64,000 nucleotides of DNA from Hyphomicrobiales bacterium. GTDB lineage: Bacteria > Pseudomonadota > Alphaproteobacteria > Rhizobiales > Rhizobiaceae. Made by a program: the position numbers and the translations under genes. Position 1 is the stretch's first letter; each line of letters starts with the position of its first letter. This document shows positions 43,852 through 53,074 of this stretch, in pieces. The notes under the pieces were generated by a model. The model was not told the DNA's origin, did no database searches, and was given only the letters and a program-made list of their open reading frames with translations. The DNA is taken from the NCBI GenBank assembly GCA_900470195.1, contig UEIJ01000022.1, positions 27,833 to 91,832 of the forward strand. The letters run 5' to 3'.

Positions 43852-44261
43852 TCGGGCGTCCCGTTCGCATAAAACTCACCTAATCGGCGGCCGGGACTCC
43901 GAGACCTTGGCCGCCACCATGAAAGCTCTTGCAGCCATGCCAAGGCAGCTGATTTGGGCGTCTGACTTTGCGGAACATCTATCCATGAGGGTCTATCGAC
44001 GTTCACAAACGATCGTTTGTCCTCATCCGCAGCGATCGGAAATCGCCTAATTACAATCACCAAGGTCTTCGATAAATTGTCGGAGCCAGCTGCTTACTCC
44101 GCCCTTTCAGCTTTGCTTTCGAAGCCATCCCCCTTCCGAAAGATTGGACCCTCAACGCAGGTAACTCACTGTGATCACGATGAAAACGAGCAAAAAAAAC
44201 GGCTGACAAGACACGGATCCTGCTGGCAAACAGCTCGGACGCTAATCAGTGTGGCCCACCA
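43852..44261. other. non-coding region downstream of repC
   Basis: About 410 bases between the reductase gene and the repC stop. No gene is supported. It holds one copy of a 19-nt repeat (44192-44210) also found between repA and repB. In some repABC plasmids a partition (parS/incompatibility) site lies downstream of repC, so it may belong to the replicon. Confidence 0.5.
44192..44210. repeat. 19-nt replicon repeat, copy 1
   Basis: AAAAAAAACGGCTGACAAG, identical to 46722-46740; the ~10 bases before it are also alike. The two copies bracket repB and repC. Candidate partition or replication protein site. Confidence 0.6.
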
Positions 44262-45506
44262 CTAGGCCGTTCTTTGTGTTCCCTCGACGTTGACCCTCAA
44301 AAGCGCCATCAGCATCGGACCCAGCGAAAACTCGCCTCGCTCGGCGCGTCTGGTCAGATCGCGCAGGTAGCCGCCCGCGGACGTTATGAAACTTGAGCGT
44401 TCGAGAACGCAGGCCAAAGCCACCGCCGCATTTTCCGGCCCCATTACGTTGCACGCATCCTCATAGGCTGAAGGGCTGACACCCAGCATGGAACGCACCA
44501 CGACGGCCGCCTTCATGAGATCGCGCCAGTTTTCTATACCTCCGCCAGGGCCATAGTCGGCAATCTGCGGGCAGGCACGAAGGACCATTCCAAGTGGGAA
44601 GGCCTTTATCGGTTCAGGCTTCGCCTTCTCTCCTCCGTTCGGCTCCCTCCGGACGTGGGGTTCATCCGCCGCTTTTCTGCCCTGCTCTTTTCCAGAGCTA
44701 GGTTCAAGTTCATAGATAGATTCGGTATTTGAATTCTGTATGTGACCGTCATTCTGACTGCCATTGCCATTCATATTTTTGATTTTCAGCTGCTTTTCCA
44801 GAATGTTGAGCACCTCTTCTCGAAGGAGCTGCATGTCGCCGAGCGTGGCTTCAACTTGTGCCAGGTTCGGATTGCGCGGAAGACGCTCGATAACCGCGGT
44901 ATACTCCGTTTCGACCTGGGCCCAGTTGCCTTCTGCACCCTCATCCATAGCCGCGGTGACGAGTTTGCGTACGTCTCGCCGGCAGATTGTCAGAGCTTCC
45001 TTCGCCTTTCGGAAGCGCATTCGTTCCGCCGCAACAGCCTGAGCAAGAAGAGCGAGTTCCGTGGCGCGAGCAAGAAGTGGCGTCAGATCGAAACCGAAGG
45101 CCTGTTCGACTTCGCCTTCGCGATTTCGATGGGCATATCGCTTACCGTTGGGACTGTCACGGCGAACTATCAGGCCGGCATCCACCAGTGCTGCGAGCTG
45201 GCGTCGCAGCGTGCTATCAGTGATCCCATGAGCGCGCACTGATAGCTGCGCATTGGAAGGAAAAACAACAAGCCCATTCGCTGAACCAAGTTCGGCATGA
45301 GGATAGAACGTCAGGAGAGCATCGAGAACGGCCAAGGCGCGATCCTGAAGCCCAAGGCGTTCTCGCGCCTCGCAGACATCCCGAAACACTTTCCACTTCT
45401 CTATTCGTGCGCCTTGATCCGGTTCCTCGATCGCCATCTGCCTCTTGACCAGGGCGAGCGACATCGCCCGCCGCCCAAAAGGCGTCGTCACATGTCCCGT
45501 CTGCAT
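44262..45506 (-). CDS. repC: replication initiator RepC
   Basis: A 414-aa RepC, the initiator of repABC plasmids. The N-terminus MQTGHVTTPFGRRAMSLALVKRQ and the winged-helix block LSVRAHGITDSTLRRQLAALVDAGLIVRRDSPNGKRYAHRN are family-typical, as is the C-terminal KAAVVVRSMLGVSPSAYEDACNVMGPENAAVALACVLER. RepC acts in cis on an origin inside its own gene. Start 45506 is chosen since the family starts there. Translation should be controlled by the counter-transcribed RNA encoded just upstream. Confidence 0.95.
   Translation of the reverse strand: MQTGHVTTPFGRRAMSLALVKRQMAIEEPDQGARIEKWKVFRDVCEARERLGLQDRALAVLDALLTFYPHAELGSANGLVVFPSNAQLSVRAHGITDSTLRRQLAALVDAGLIVRRDSPNGKRYAHRNREGEVEQAFGFDLTPLLARATELALLAQAVAAERMRFRKAKEALTICRRDVRKLVTAAMDEGAEGNWAQVETEYTAVIERLPRNPNLAQVEATLGDMQLLREEVLNILEKQLKIKNMNGNGSQNDGHIQNSNTESIYELEPSSGKEQGRKAADEPHVRREPNGGEKAKPEPIKAFPLGMVLRACPQIADYGPGGGIENWRDLMKAAVVVRSMLGVSPSAYEDACNVMGPENAAVALACVLERSSFITSAGGYLRDLTRRAERGEFSLGPMLMALLRVNVEGTQRTA
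44695..44800. other. candidate replication origin inside repC
   Basis: The most A+T-rich stretch inside repC, encoding the Asn/Ser-rich linker region of the protein. In studied repABC plasmids oriV is within repC in an A+T-rich segment, so this is the best candidate. The limits are approximate. Confidence 0.45.
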
Positions 45507-45566
45507 TTTTTCTCTCACCTTTCTTCAGGCAAAAGAAATCCGCTCACCAAAATGGCGCCAAGACTC

Positions 45567-45595
45567 TTGACTGTGATTCCGGGAAATGCGATTCT
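45567..45595 (+). promoter_or_regulatory. promoter candidate of the counter-transcribed RNA
   Basis: TTGACT and GATTCT with a 17-bp spacer on the plus strand, opposite to repABC, placed correctly for an RNA ending at the terminator below. The -10 is weak. Confidence 0.45.
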
Positions 45596-45600
45596 CGATC

Positions 45601-45659
45601 CTGCTAGAGATGACGAGAGAGGCTTCCACGGTTCAACCGCTTGGGGGCCTTTTTCTTTT
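45601..45659 (+). ncRNA. counter-transcribed antisense RNA (incA/ctRNA) of repABC
   Basis: Small RNA of about 55-60 nt antisense to the repB-repC intergenic leader. It is defined by the upstream promoter candidate and a strong intrinsic terminator. repABC plasmids carry such an RNA here: it represses repC by altering the leader structure and is the main incompatibility factor. Exact 5' end is inferred. Confidence 0.7.
45621..45659 (+). terminator. intrinsic terminator of the ctRNA
   Basis: Stem GGCTTCC / GGGGGCC (with G-T pairs) stacked on CGGT / ACCG, closed by a 3-nt loop and followed by TTTTTCTTTT. Confidence 0.75.
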
Positions 45660-45664
45660 GCGTT

Positions 45665-46660
45665 TCAGTCTCCGTTGGTTTGGTTTTTGGCCCCCTTGTA
45701 CTCATCGTACAAACGGTCCATGCGAGAAGTTAGCCAGTCTGTGAAGGGCTTGGCTTCGACGTTCGAAAGCTCAATGGCAACTTTCTTCGCCTTCGACTTC
45801 ACCACGACATTCAGTGCGCGGTCGCGTGAATTCCAATCCATTGGCACGACATCTGTTTTGGGCTTTTTTGCAGAAGACTTGGCCTTATATCGCCTCAGGT
45901 AGTCGTGGAGCACATCGAAGCGCTCGGCTTCGGGAAGTTTCTGAAAGTCGGCTGAATCGCTATACTCGACGGCAACCTTCGAGAGGGCAGGAGCGAGAAC
46001 CAGTTGTCGAAGGCTGAGCCATTTGTCGCGTCCGATCTTCTTCGACGCGCCAAGCGCTTGAATTACTGGCGCAGGAATCGCCTCGACAACCGCAAGCATT
46101 TTCGAAAGCATTGCTTCATCGATGGAGAGAGACGAACGGACCGTCTCCTTCGTCATTCCCGATGCGACAAGGTTTTGAGCGAAATAGGCGCGCTCTATGA
46201 ACGACAGATTCGAACGGGCTGCGTTCTCCTGTCCCTGCGCAATCGCCGAGGTGATATCGTCGAGCTTCTTTACGATAGCCTTCACCGGCACCCCAAGCTC
46301 GCGAGCGACCTTCAGGCGGCGATGACCGAACACCACCATATATCGTTTGGCATCTGTTGAACTCGGCCGCACGAGGATGGGGGTTGTCTGGCCCGACTGC
46401 TTGATAGCTTGGAGCAAATCGTGAAACTCCTCGTCGTCGTCTGAAAGACGATCGGCCACAAAGGAAGCGTCGATTGATTGTGGATCGAGATCGACGATCA
46501 CCTCGCCTTCCATCAGCTTCTTAGTGTTCTCCGCCATGTCCTCAATGGAACGAACGACAGTCTTGGCGGCGCCTGTCATGCCATAACCAGGCTTCGTCGG
46601 CGTATGGCTGGCCGAGATCGCCGCCATATCCAGCTTGGCGAATGGATTTTCACGGGACAT
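45665..46660 (-). CDS. repB: plasmid partition protein RepB (ParB family)
   Basis: A 331-aa RepB. The ParB-type box RPSSTDAKRYMVVFGHRRLKVARELGVPVKAIVKKL is at about 98-132. It is followed by the HTH region (NLVASGMTKETVRSSLSIDEAMLSKMLAVVE) and the C-terminal dimerisation region of RepB. It binds the plasmid centromere parS and activates the ATPase RepA. The spacing of 84 bp from repA is usual, and parS can lie in that gap. Confidence 0.94.
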   Translation of the reverse strand: MSRENPFAKLDMAAISASHTPTKPGYGMTGAAKTVVRSIEDMAENTKKLMEGEVIVDLDPQSIDASFVADRLSDDDEEFHDLLQAIKQSGQTTPILVRPSSTDAKRYMVVFGHRRLKVARELGVPVKAIVKKLDDITSAIAQGQENAARSNLSFIERAYFAQNLVASGMTKETVRSSLSIDEAMLSKMLAVVEAIPAPVIQALGASKKIGRDKWLSLRQLVLAPALSKVAVEYSDSADFQKLPEAERFDVLHDYLRRYKAKSSAKKPKTDVVPMDWNSRDRALNVVVKSKAKKVAIELSNVEAKPFTDWLTSRMDRLYDEYKGAKNQTNGD

Positions 46661-46721
46661 AGGCGCACTCCAAATCTTGCGTCAACGCCGTTAAGGGTCT
46701 GGCAGAGCTATGTAAAACGGG

Positions 46722-46740
46722 AAAAAAAACGGCTGACAAG
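46722..46740. repeat. 19-nt replicon repeat, copy 2 (repA-repB gap)
   Basis: AAAAAAAACGGCTGACAAG, identical to 44192-44210. The repA-repB gap is one of the known locations for parS. A TCAACG..CGTTAA near-palindrome lies about 40 bp away. Confidence 0.6.
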
Positions 46741-46744
46741 TAGC

Positions 46745-47935
46745 TCATTTTCTCCCCCAGACACCATGGATGAGCTCCACGATTTCGGCGTTAGTGGAGT
46801 TCAAGCTCTTCATCGCCCTGTCGTAGGTTGCGCGGACGAACTCTCCCCGCTCAACCTCATACAGGGTCTGCTTCTTTATAGACGCATCAGAAATTGCCGT
46901 AGATTTAAGCACGCGGTTCCTCAGCATCTGCTGTGCGAACATAGACTGCATGAACCCGACCATCTGTTCCTGCGGGATGTCGGTGGGCTCAAACCGGGTG
47001 ATGAGATATCGGAACCACTGCACCCGCATTTCAGCGCCAGCCTCCGCGACCGGACCCATGATCCCTCCGAGCATCATGAGAAACTGGCTCATCGACATGA
47101 TGTCCAGCATCTGAGGATGGATGGTGATGAGGATTCCCGTCGAGGCCATGAGCGCGGTAATCGTCAAGTAGCCCAGCTGTGGGGGGCAATCGATGACAAC
47201 TACGTCGTACTTGTCATCGACCTGCTTCAGGGCGCTGGCGATCCGCATATAGAACAACCGCCCGTCTTCTCCCTTCTTCGACGAGATCGCGAGCGGCACG
47301 TCGTATTCGTATTCCTGAAGCACCAGGTTCGCCGGCACCACGTCCAAGCCCGGAATGTTGGTGGGCTGGATCACATCACTGATCGACTTGCGTTCGTCGT
47401 CAAAACGAAGAGCTTCGTACAGGGACGCTGTGTCATCAAGCTCCGGCTGGATCCCGAAAAGGGAGGTGAGGGATGCCTGGGGGTCAAGATCGACAGCCAA
47501 TACTCGGTGCCCGGTGAGGGCGAGGTATTGCGCCAGATGCGCAGCGGTCGTGGTCTTGCCACTTCCTCCCTTGAAGTTGACGACCGATACGACCTGCATC
47601 GATTCGCCTTCCCGCCGCCTGGGGACGTAATACCGTTTGTCCGACTTTTTGTTGGCCTCGAGATAGTCGCGAAGTTCCAGCATCTGATTGGCGGTATAAT
47701 ATCGACGCCCACCGATGGACTCGATTTCCGGTCCTTTTCCGTCTGCGTGGAGCTGCCTGAGATGTGTCTGGGTCACGCCCATGAAGTCCGCAACCTCCGC
47801 CAGCTGAAACTTGCGCAGCCCTTTGCGGGCGTCAGGCGGATACTGTTGGCTGCGCAACATATGTAAGGCGCTTGAGATCTTAGACCCCTGCTGGGCAATC
47901 TCAATGTCAAAACGGTTGGGCAGCATATTGCTCAT
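46745..47935 (-). CDS. repA: plasmid partition ATPase RepA (ParA family)
   Basis: A 396-aa ParA-type ATPase: N-terminal DNA-binding region with a MerR-like HTH (FQLAEVADFMGVTQTHLRQLHADGKGPE), deviant Walker A FKGGSGKTTT at about 121-130, VDLDPQASLTSLFG and VVIDCPPQLG. It drives plasmid partition with RepB and represses the repABC operon. First gene of the operon, divergent from traI, and expected to respond to the tra boxes upstream. Confidence 0.95.
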   Translation of the reverse strand: MSNMLPNRFDIEIAQQGSKISSALHMLRSQQYPPDARKGLRKFQLAEVADFMGVTQTHLRQLHADGKGPEIESIGGRRYYTANQMLELRDYLEANKKSDKRYYVPRRREGESMQVVSVVNFKGGSGKTTTAAHLAQYLALTGHRVLAVDLDPQASLTSLFGIQPELDDTASLYEALRFDDERKSISDVIQPTNIPGLDVVPANLVLQEYEYDVPLAISSKKGEDGRLFYMRIASALKQVDDKYDVVVIDCPPQLGYLTITALMASTGILITIHPQMLDIMSMSQFLMMLGGIMGPVAEAGAEMRVQWFRYLITRFEPTDIPQEQMVGFMQSMFAQQMLRNRVLKSTAISDASIKKQTLYEVERGEFVRATYDRAMKSLNSTNAEIVELIHGVWGRK

Positions 47936-48145
47936 TTTGCGAACTATTTCCCAGAGGTCTTCACTTTCGAAAAAATGGCCAACACGCCATCATTTGCGAA
48001 ACTATCTTCCGATTCCCCACCCGCCGCAAGACATTTAAGGTTAACAACAAGTTAATGCTTTTCCGAAAGATCCTCCCCCAATTCAGATTCATCCTTACAC
48101 TTCCGCTAGTTAGTGCGACCTGGTCAGTCACAGACCATCTTCCGG

Positions 48146-48163
48146 AAATGCAGGTCTGCATGG
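48146..48163. promoter_or_regulatory. degenerate tra box
   Basis: Core TGCAGGTCTGCA matches the TraR-box core TGCAGATCTGCA at 11 of 12 positions, but the flanks are poor. In Ti plasmids two such boxes lie between traI and repA. It probably serves repA. Confidence 0.6.
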
Positions 48164-48224
48164 CTCGTCCACACGTCCGAAGACCTCGTCGGCGCCACTA
48201 AACCGCGATTCGGCAGAATCACCG

Positions 48225-48242
48225 ATATGCAGATCTGCACAT
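48225..48242. promoter_or_regulatory. tra box (TraR binding site) upstream of traI
   Basis: ATATGCAGATCTGCACAT matches the 18-bp consensus tra box ATGTGCAGATCTGCACAT at 17 positions. TraR with its acyl-homoserine lactone should activate traI-trb from here. It lies about 60 bases before the traI start. Confidence 0.85.
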
Positions 48243-48302
48243 AGCCACCGCCGAAACGTGGTGATTTCTATCTGGCGCAAATCGATTCTCACGGAGTGGA
48301 TG

Positions 48303-48938
48303 ATGCGCTTGATCGCCGTAACACCAGACTTCCACGAGCAGCATTCCGGCCTGCTCAAGGAAATGCATTGCCTTCGTGCAAAAGTCTTCGGGTCCCGTTT
48401 GGGCTGGGAGGTGACGACCACCGACGACGGTGAACGGGACGAGTACGACGACCTCCATCCCACTTATATCCTTGCCACCAAATCCGGCACGGTCTGCGGC
48501 TGCGCCCGTCTCCTTCCCGCGACCGGCCCAACCATGCTGCAGGACACGTTTCCCCAGCTGCTGGGGGAGGGACGTTTGGCGGCGCATGCCGGGATGATCG
48601 AGAGCTCGCGGTTTTGCGTCGACACGTCGCTTGAGGCGGGGAGGGAAGGGGGACACCTGCACCTCGTGACGCTTTCGATGTTTGCGGGCATCATCGAATG
48701 GTCGATGGCAAACGGCTACAGCGAGATCGTTACTGCGACCGACCTTCGTTTCGAACGCATCCTGAAACGCGCCGGATGGCCGATGACGCGATTGGGCGAG
48801 CCCACGGCGATCGGCAACACGATGGCGATCGCGGGAAGCCTGCCGGCCGACGCCGCGAGCTTGGAGCGCGTGCGACCGGCCGGCTATCGCTCCGCTTTCT
48901 CCGGGAACGGCGTCACCCCGGCCAGGAATGCGGCATGA
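48303..48938 (+). CDS. traI: acyl-homoserine-lactone synthase TraI
   Basis: A 211-aa LuxI-family autoinducer synthase close to TraI of Ti plasmids: MHCLRAKVFGSRLGWEV, EYDDLHPTYILA, GCARLLPATGPTML, MIESSRFCVDTS, EIVTATDLRFERILKRAGWPMTRLGEP. It makes the quorum signal (3-oxo-octanoyl-HSL in Ti plasmids) from SAM and acyl-ACP. The second of two consecutive ATGs (48303) aligns with the Ti protein and has GGAG 6 bases upstream. It overlaps trbB by 4 bases and leads the transfer operon. Confidence 0.95.
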   Translation: MRLIAVTPDFHEQHSGLLKEMHCLRAKVFGSRLGWEVTTTDDGERDEYDDLHPTYILATKSGTVCGCARLLPATGPTMLQDTFPQLLGEGRLAAHAGMIESSRFCVDTSLEAGREGGHLHLVTLSMFAGIIEWSMANGYSEIVTATDLRFERILKRAGWPMTRLGEPTAIGNTMAIAGSLPADAASLERVRPAGYRSAFSGNGVTPARNAA

Positions 48939-49906
48939 CCCAGCTTCGCTCTCATTCCCGGCTTGTCCGCAAACTCCAGGACGCGCTCGGCGACCAGCTT
49001 TGCGTCGCCCTCGACGACGCGACCGTCGTCGAGATCATGCTGAACCCGGACGGGCGCCTGTTCATCGAACGGCTCGGCCACGGTGTCGCGCCGGCCGGCG
49101 AGATGACGCCCGCCGCCGCCGAGGTGGTCATCGGCAGCGTGGCGCATGCGCTGCAGTCGGAGGCCGATCACGAGCAGCCGATCATTTCCGGCGAGTTGCC
49201 GATCGGCGGCCACCGGTTCGAGGGGCTGCTTCCGCCCGTGGTTTCCGCGCCGACGTTCACGATCCGCCGCCGCGCGTCGCGGCTGATCCCGCTCGACGAC
49301 TATGTGAAGAGCGAGATCATGACCGAGGCGCAGGCCTCGGTGCTCAGAAACGCAATCGCCTCACGAATGAACATCGTGATTTCCGGCGGAACCGGATCCG
49401 GCAAGACGACGCTGGCCAACGCCATCATCGCCGAGATCGTCAGGACCGCGCCCGAGGATCGCATGGTGATCCTCGAGGACACCGCCGAAATCCAGTGCAA
49501 AGCCGAGAACGCCGTCCTGCTGCACACCAGCGACAGCGTTGACATGGCGCGGCTCCTCAAAAGCACGATGCGGCTCAGACCAGATAGGATCATCGTCGGC
49601 GAAGTGCGCGACGGCGCCGCGCTGACCTTGCTCAAGGCCTGGAACACCGGTCATCCCGGCGGTGTCACCACCGTCCACTCCAATACGGCGATGTCAGCGT
49701 TGCGGCGTCTGGAGCAGCTGACGGCCGAGGTGAGCCAGCAGCCGATGCGCGAGGTGATCGGCGAGGCGGTCGATCTCGTCGTCTCGATCGAGCGGAGCGG
49801 GCGGAGCCGCCGCGTCCGCGACGTGATCCGTGTCGAGGGGTTCAAAGGCACGACCTATCAGACCGAACACTACGCCCAGATCGATGAGGACAGCCATGCC
49901 GCTTAA
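48935..49906 (+). CDS. trbB: conjugal transfer ATPase TrbB (VirB11-like)
   Basis: A 323-aa VirB11-type hexameric ATPase: Walker [10 protein letters not shown] at about 151-159, [42 protein letters not shown] and the HSNTA box. It works at the inner membrane base of the mating channel and powers pilus assembly. The ATG overlaps the traI stop; a longer frame inside traI is discarded. Confidence 0.95.
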   Translation: MTQLRSHSRLVRKLQDALGDQLCVALDDATVVEIMLNPDGRLFIERLGHGVAPAGEMTPAAAEVVIGSVAHALQSEADHEQPIISGELPIGGHRFEGLLPPVVSAPTFTIRRRASRLIPLDDYVKSEIMTEAQASVLRNAIASRMNIVISGGTGSGKTTLANAIIAEIVRTAPEDRMVILEDTAEIQCKAENAVLLHTSDSVDMARLLKSTMRLRPDRIIVGEVRDGAALTLLKAWNTGHPGGVTTVHSNTAMSALRRLEQLTAEVSQQPMREVIGEAVDLVVSIERSGRSRRVRDVIRVEGFKGTTYQTEHYAQIDEDSHAA

Positions 49907-50303
49907 GCGTCATTTCGCATTGACCGCAAGCTTCTCCCTTTTCCTGTTGTCGCTGATGCTGGCATCACCCGCGCTTGCCTCATCGGGCGGCGGCGGACTG
50001 CCGTGGGAAGGTCCGCTTCAGCAGATTCAGCAATCGATCACCGGCCCGGTCGCCGGCTTCATTGCGCTCGCCGCCGTCGCGATCGCCGGCGGCATGCTGA
50101 TCTTCGGCGGCGAGCTCAACGACTTTGCGCGGCGCCTTTGCTATATCGCGCTCGTCGGCGGCGTTTTGCTCGGGGCCACCCAGATCGTCGCCCTTTTCGG
50201 AGCGACGGGGGCTTCGATCGGAAACCTCGAGCCGGTGACGTCGGAAAGGCCTACCACGCGGACCGCCATCCTCGGCGGGAGAGGGGAGGGGGCTCATGGC
50301 TGA
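49896..50303 (+). CDS. trbC: conjugal pilin TrbC (VirB2-like)
   Basis: A 135-aa prepilin: a signal-like hydrophobic N-terminus ([23 protein letters not shown]), then two membrane helices (about 45-70 and 80-105). Mature TrbC pilins are cleaved and cyclised in related plasmids. It overlaps trbB by 11 bases. Confidence 0.93.
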   Translation: MPLKRHFALTASFSLFLLSLMLASPALASSGGGGLPWEGPLQQIQQSITGPVAGFIALAAVAIAGGMLIFGGELNDFARRLCYIALVGGVLLGATQIVALFGATGASIGNLEPVTSERPTTRTAILGGRGEGAHG

Positions 50304-50595
50304 GACCGGCTCCAACCTCGTCCGCTCGCGCATCCACCGCGCCCTGTCGCGCCCCAATCTCCTGATGGGTGCGGATCGTGAACTCGTGCTTCTCTCTGGT
50401 CTTGCCTCCGTGATCCTGATCTTCGTCGTGCTCACCTGGTATGCGGCAATCTTCGGGATGGCGCTCTGGGCCGTGGCGATTGCCGGACTTCGCATGATGG
50501 CGAAATCCGATCCGCTGATGCGCCGGGTCTATCTCCGGCACATCTCCTACAGATCTTGCTACCGCGCCACGTCGACGCCGTGGCGGCGCTATTGA
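50296..50595 (+). CDS. trbD: TrbD (VirB3-like) inner membrane protein
   Basis: A 99-aa protein with a hydrophobic hairpin ([30 protein letters not shown] at about 36-65), the usual TrbD/VirB3 layout. It anchors or aids the TrbE ATPase. It overlaps trbC by 8 bases. Confidence 0.92.
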   Translation: MAETGSNLVRSRIHRALSRPNLLMGADRELVLLSGLASVILIFVVLTWYAAIFGMALWAVAIAGLRMMAKSDPLMRRVYLRHISYRSCYRATSTPWRRY

Positions 50596-50605
50596 GGCCG
50601 CGACC

Positions 50606-53074
50606 ATGGTAGCTCTCAAACGTTTCCGTCCGTCCGGACCCTCGTTTTCCGATCTCGTTCCCTATGCCGGTCTCGTCGACAATGGCGTCATGCTCTTGAA
50701 GGACGGCAGCCTCATGGCGGGCTGGTATTTCGCGGGGCCGGACAGCGAAAGCTCGACCGACACTGAACGAAACGAGGTCAGCCGGCAGATCAATGCGATC
50801 CTCGCCCGCCTCGGCTCCGGCTGGATGATCCAGGTGGAGGCCGTGCGCGTGCCGACGACCGATTACCCGGCCGAGGAGGATTGCCATTTTCCCGACGCGG
50901 TCACCCGCGCCATCGACGCGGAGCGGCGGGCGCATTTCGAGCGGGAGAAAGGGCATTTCGAAAGCCGCCATGCGCTGATCCTGACCTGGCGGCCGCCGGA
51001 ACCGCGTCGATCCGGACTGACGCGCTACGTCTATTCCGACCCGGCAAGCCGATCGACCACCTATGCCAACGGAGCGCTCGACGCCTTCCGCACCTCGATC
51101 CGCGAAGTCGAACAGTATCTCGCCAACGTCGTTTCCATCCGCCGTATGCTCACGCAGGAGACCGAAGAGCGCGGCGGTCTCCGGATCGCGCGCTACGACG
51201 ACCTCTTCCAGTTCATCCGCTTCTGCGTGACCGGCGAAAATCATCCGATCCGCTTGCCCGACATTCCGATGTATCTCGACTGGCTGGTGACGGCCGAGTT
51301 GCAGCACGGCCTGACGCCGACTGTCGAGAACCGCTTTCTCGGCGTCGTGGCGATCGACGGACTGCCGGCGGAAAGCTGGCCTGGCATACTGAACTCCCTC
51401 GATCTGATGCCGCTCACCTATCGCTGGTCGTCCCGCTTCGTCTTTCTCGACGAACAGGAAGCGCGGGCCCGGCTCGAGCGCACCCGCAAGAAATGGCAGC
51501 AGAAGGTTCGGCCCTTCTTCGATCAGCTTTTCCAGACGCAAAGCCGTTCGCTCGACCAGGACGCCATGCTGATGGTGGCCGAGACAGAGGACGCGATCGC
51601 GGAAGCAGCCTCCCAACTCACCGCCTATGGCTACTACACGCCTGTCATCGTCCTTTTCGACGACGAACAGCCGCGCCTACAGGAAAAGTGTGAAGCTATC
51701 CGCCGCCTGATCCAGGCGGAAGGGTTCGGGGCCCGGATCGAGACGCTCAATGCGACGGACGCCTTTCTCGGCAGTCTTCCGGGCGTCTCCTATGCCAATA
51801 TCCGCGAGCCGCTGATCAACACCCGCAATCTCGCCGATCTCGTGCCATTGAACTCGGTCTGGTCGGGAAGCCCGGTTGCCCCATGCCCGTTCTTCCCATC
51901 GGCTTCGCCACCGCTGATGCAGGTCGCATCTGGCTCGACCCCTTTCCGGCTGAACCTGCATGTCGACGATGTCGGCCATACGCTGGTGTTCGGCCCGACG
52001 GGTTCGGGCAAGTCGACGCTGCTGGCGCTGATTGCGGCGCAGTTCCGCCGCTATGCCGGCGCCCAGGTCTTCGCCTTCGACAAGGGCCGCTCGATGCTGC
52101 CGCTCACCTGGTCCGTCGGTGGCGATCACTATGAGATCGGCGGCGATGCAAGCGTAGAAGGTGAGGGGGCGTCGCCTCAGCTCACCTTTTGCCCGCTGGC
52201 GGAACTTACGACCGATGGCGATCGCGCCTGGGCGGCCGAATGGCTGGAGACGCTTGTCGCCCTGCAGGGGGTCACGGTGACGCCGGATCATCGCAACGCC
52301 ATCTCGCGGCAGATCGGCTTGATGGCGAGCTCGCGCGGCCGGTCGCTGTCGGACTTTGTGTCGGGCGTGCAGATGCGCGAGATCAAGGATGCCCTGCATC
52401 ACTACACCGTCGACGGACCGATGGGCCAGTTGCTCGACGCGGAAGAGGACGGGTTGACGCTCGGCGCCTTCCAGTGCTTCGAGGTGGAAGTGCTCATGAA
52501 CATGGGCGAGCGCAATCTCGTGCCGGTGCTCACCTATCTGTTCCGCCGCGTCGAGAAGCGACTGACGGGGAAGCCAAGCCTCATCATCCTCGACGAGGCC
52601 TGGCTGATGCTCGGCCATCCATTGTTCCGCGACAAGATCCGGGAATGGCTGAAGGTGTTGCGCAAGGCCAATTGCGCGGTGGTGCTCGCCACCCAATCGA
52701 TCTCCGATGCGGAGCGCTCCGGCATCATCGATGTGCTCAAGGAAAGCTGCCCGACCAAGATCTGCCTGCCTAACGGGGCGGCGCGGGAGCCCGGCACGCG
52801 GGAATTCTACGAGCGGATCGGCTTCAATGAACGGCAGATCGAAATCGTCGCGACCGCGCTTCCGAAGCGCGAATATTACGTCTCGTCACCCGACGGACGC
52901 CGGCTCTTCGACATGGCGCTCGGTCCGGTGGCGCTCTCCCTCGTCGGCGCATCCGGAAAGGAAGACCTGAAGCGCATCCGTGCGCTTCGCCTCGAACACG
53001 GGGCCGACTGGCCTCTTCACTGGCTGCAGCAAAGGGGGATTGCCCATGCGCAAACATATCTTCACAGCGCCTGA
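50606..53074 (+). CDS. trbE: conjugal transfer ATPase TrbE (VirB4-like)
   Basis: An 822-aa VirB4-type ATPase: N-terminal CagE/VirB4 domain, Walker A FGPTGSGKSTLLALIAAQ near residue 462, Walker B SLIILDEAWLMLGHPLF near 660, and ATQSISDAERSG. It energises assembly of the mating apparatus at the inner membrane. Confidence 0.95.
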   Translation: MVALKRFRPSGPSFSDLVPYAGLVDNGVMLLKDGSLMAGWYFAGPDSESSTDTERNEVSRQINAILARLGSGWMIQVEAVRVPTTDYPAEEDCHFPDAVTRAIDAERRAHFEREKGHFESRHALILTWRPPEPRRSGLTRYVYSDPASRSTTYANGALDAFRTSIREVEQYLANVVSIRRMLTQETEERGGLRIARYDDLFQFIRFCVTGENHPIRLPDIPMYLDWLVTAELQHGLTPTVENRFLGVVAIDGLPAESWPGILNSLDLMPLTYRWSSRFVFLDEQEARARLERTRKKWQQKVRPFFDQLFQTQSRSLDQDAMLMVAETEDAIAEAASQLTAYGYYTPVIVLFDDEQPRLQEKCEAIRRLIQAEGFGARIETLNATDAFLGSLPGVSYANIREPLINTRNLADLVPLNSVWSGSPVAPCPFFPSASPPLMQVASGSTPFRLNLHVDDVGHTLVFGPTGSGKSTLLALIAAQFRRYAGAQVFAFDKGRSMLPLTWSVGGDHYEIGGDASVEGEGASPQLTFCPLAELTTDGDRAWAAEWLETLVALQGVTVTPDHRNAISRQIGLMASSRGRSLSDFVSGVQMREIKDALHHYTVDGPMGQLLDAEEDGLTLGAFQCFEVEVLMNMGERNLVPVLTYLFRRVEKRLTGKPSLIILDEAWLMLGHPLFRDKIREWLKVLRKANCAVVLATQSISDAERSGIIDVLKESCPTKICLPNGAAREPGTREFYERIGFNERQIEIVATALPKREYYVSSPDGRRLFDMALGPVALSLVGASGKEDLKRIRALRLEHGADWPLHWLQQRGIAHAQTYLHSA

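Larger units (their letters stand above)
47936..48302. other. divergent repA-traI control region
   Basis: A 367-bp region between the divergent repA and traI genes. It contains two tra-box sequences (48146-48163 and 48225-48242) and a pair of similar blocks reading TTTGCGAA(A)CTAT at about 47934-47951 and 47990-48008, close to the repA start. The latter may be RepA operator sites. Confidence 0.65.

Noticed and set aside
46478..47866. 462-codon open frame on the plus strand
   Set aside because: Antisense to repA and repB, which are firmly identified.
50432..51616. 394-codon open frame on the minus strand
   Set aside because: Antisense to trbE and trbD; no recognisable motif.
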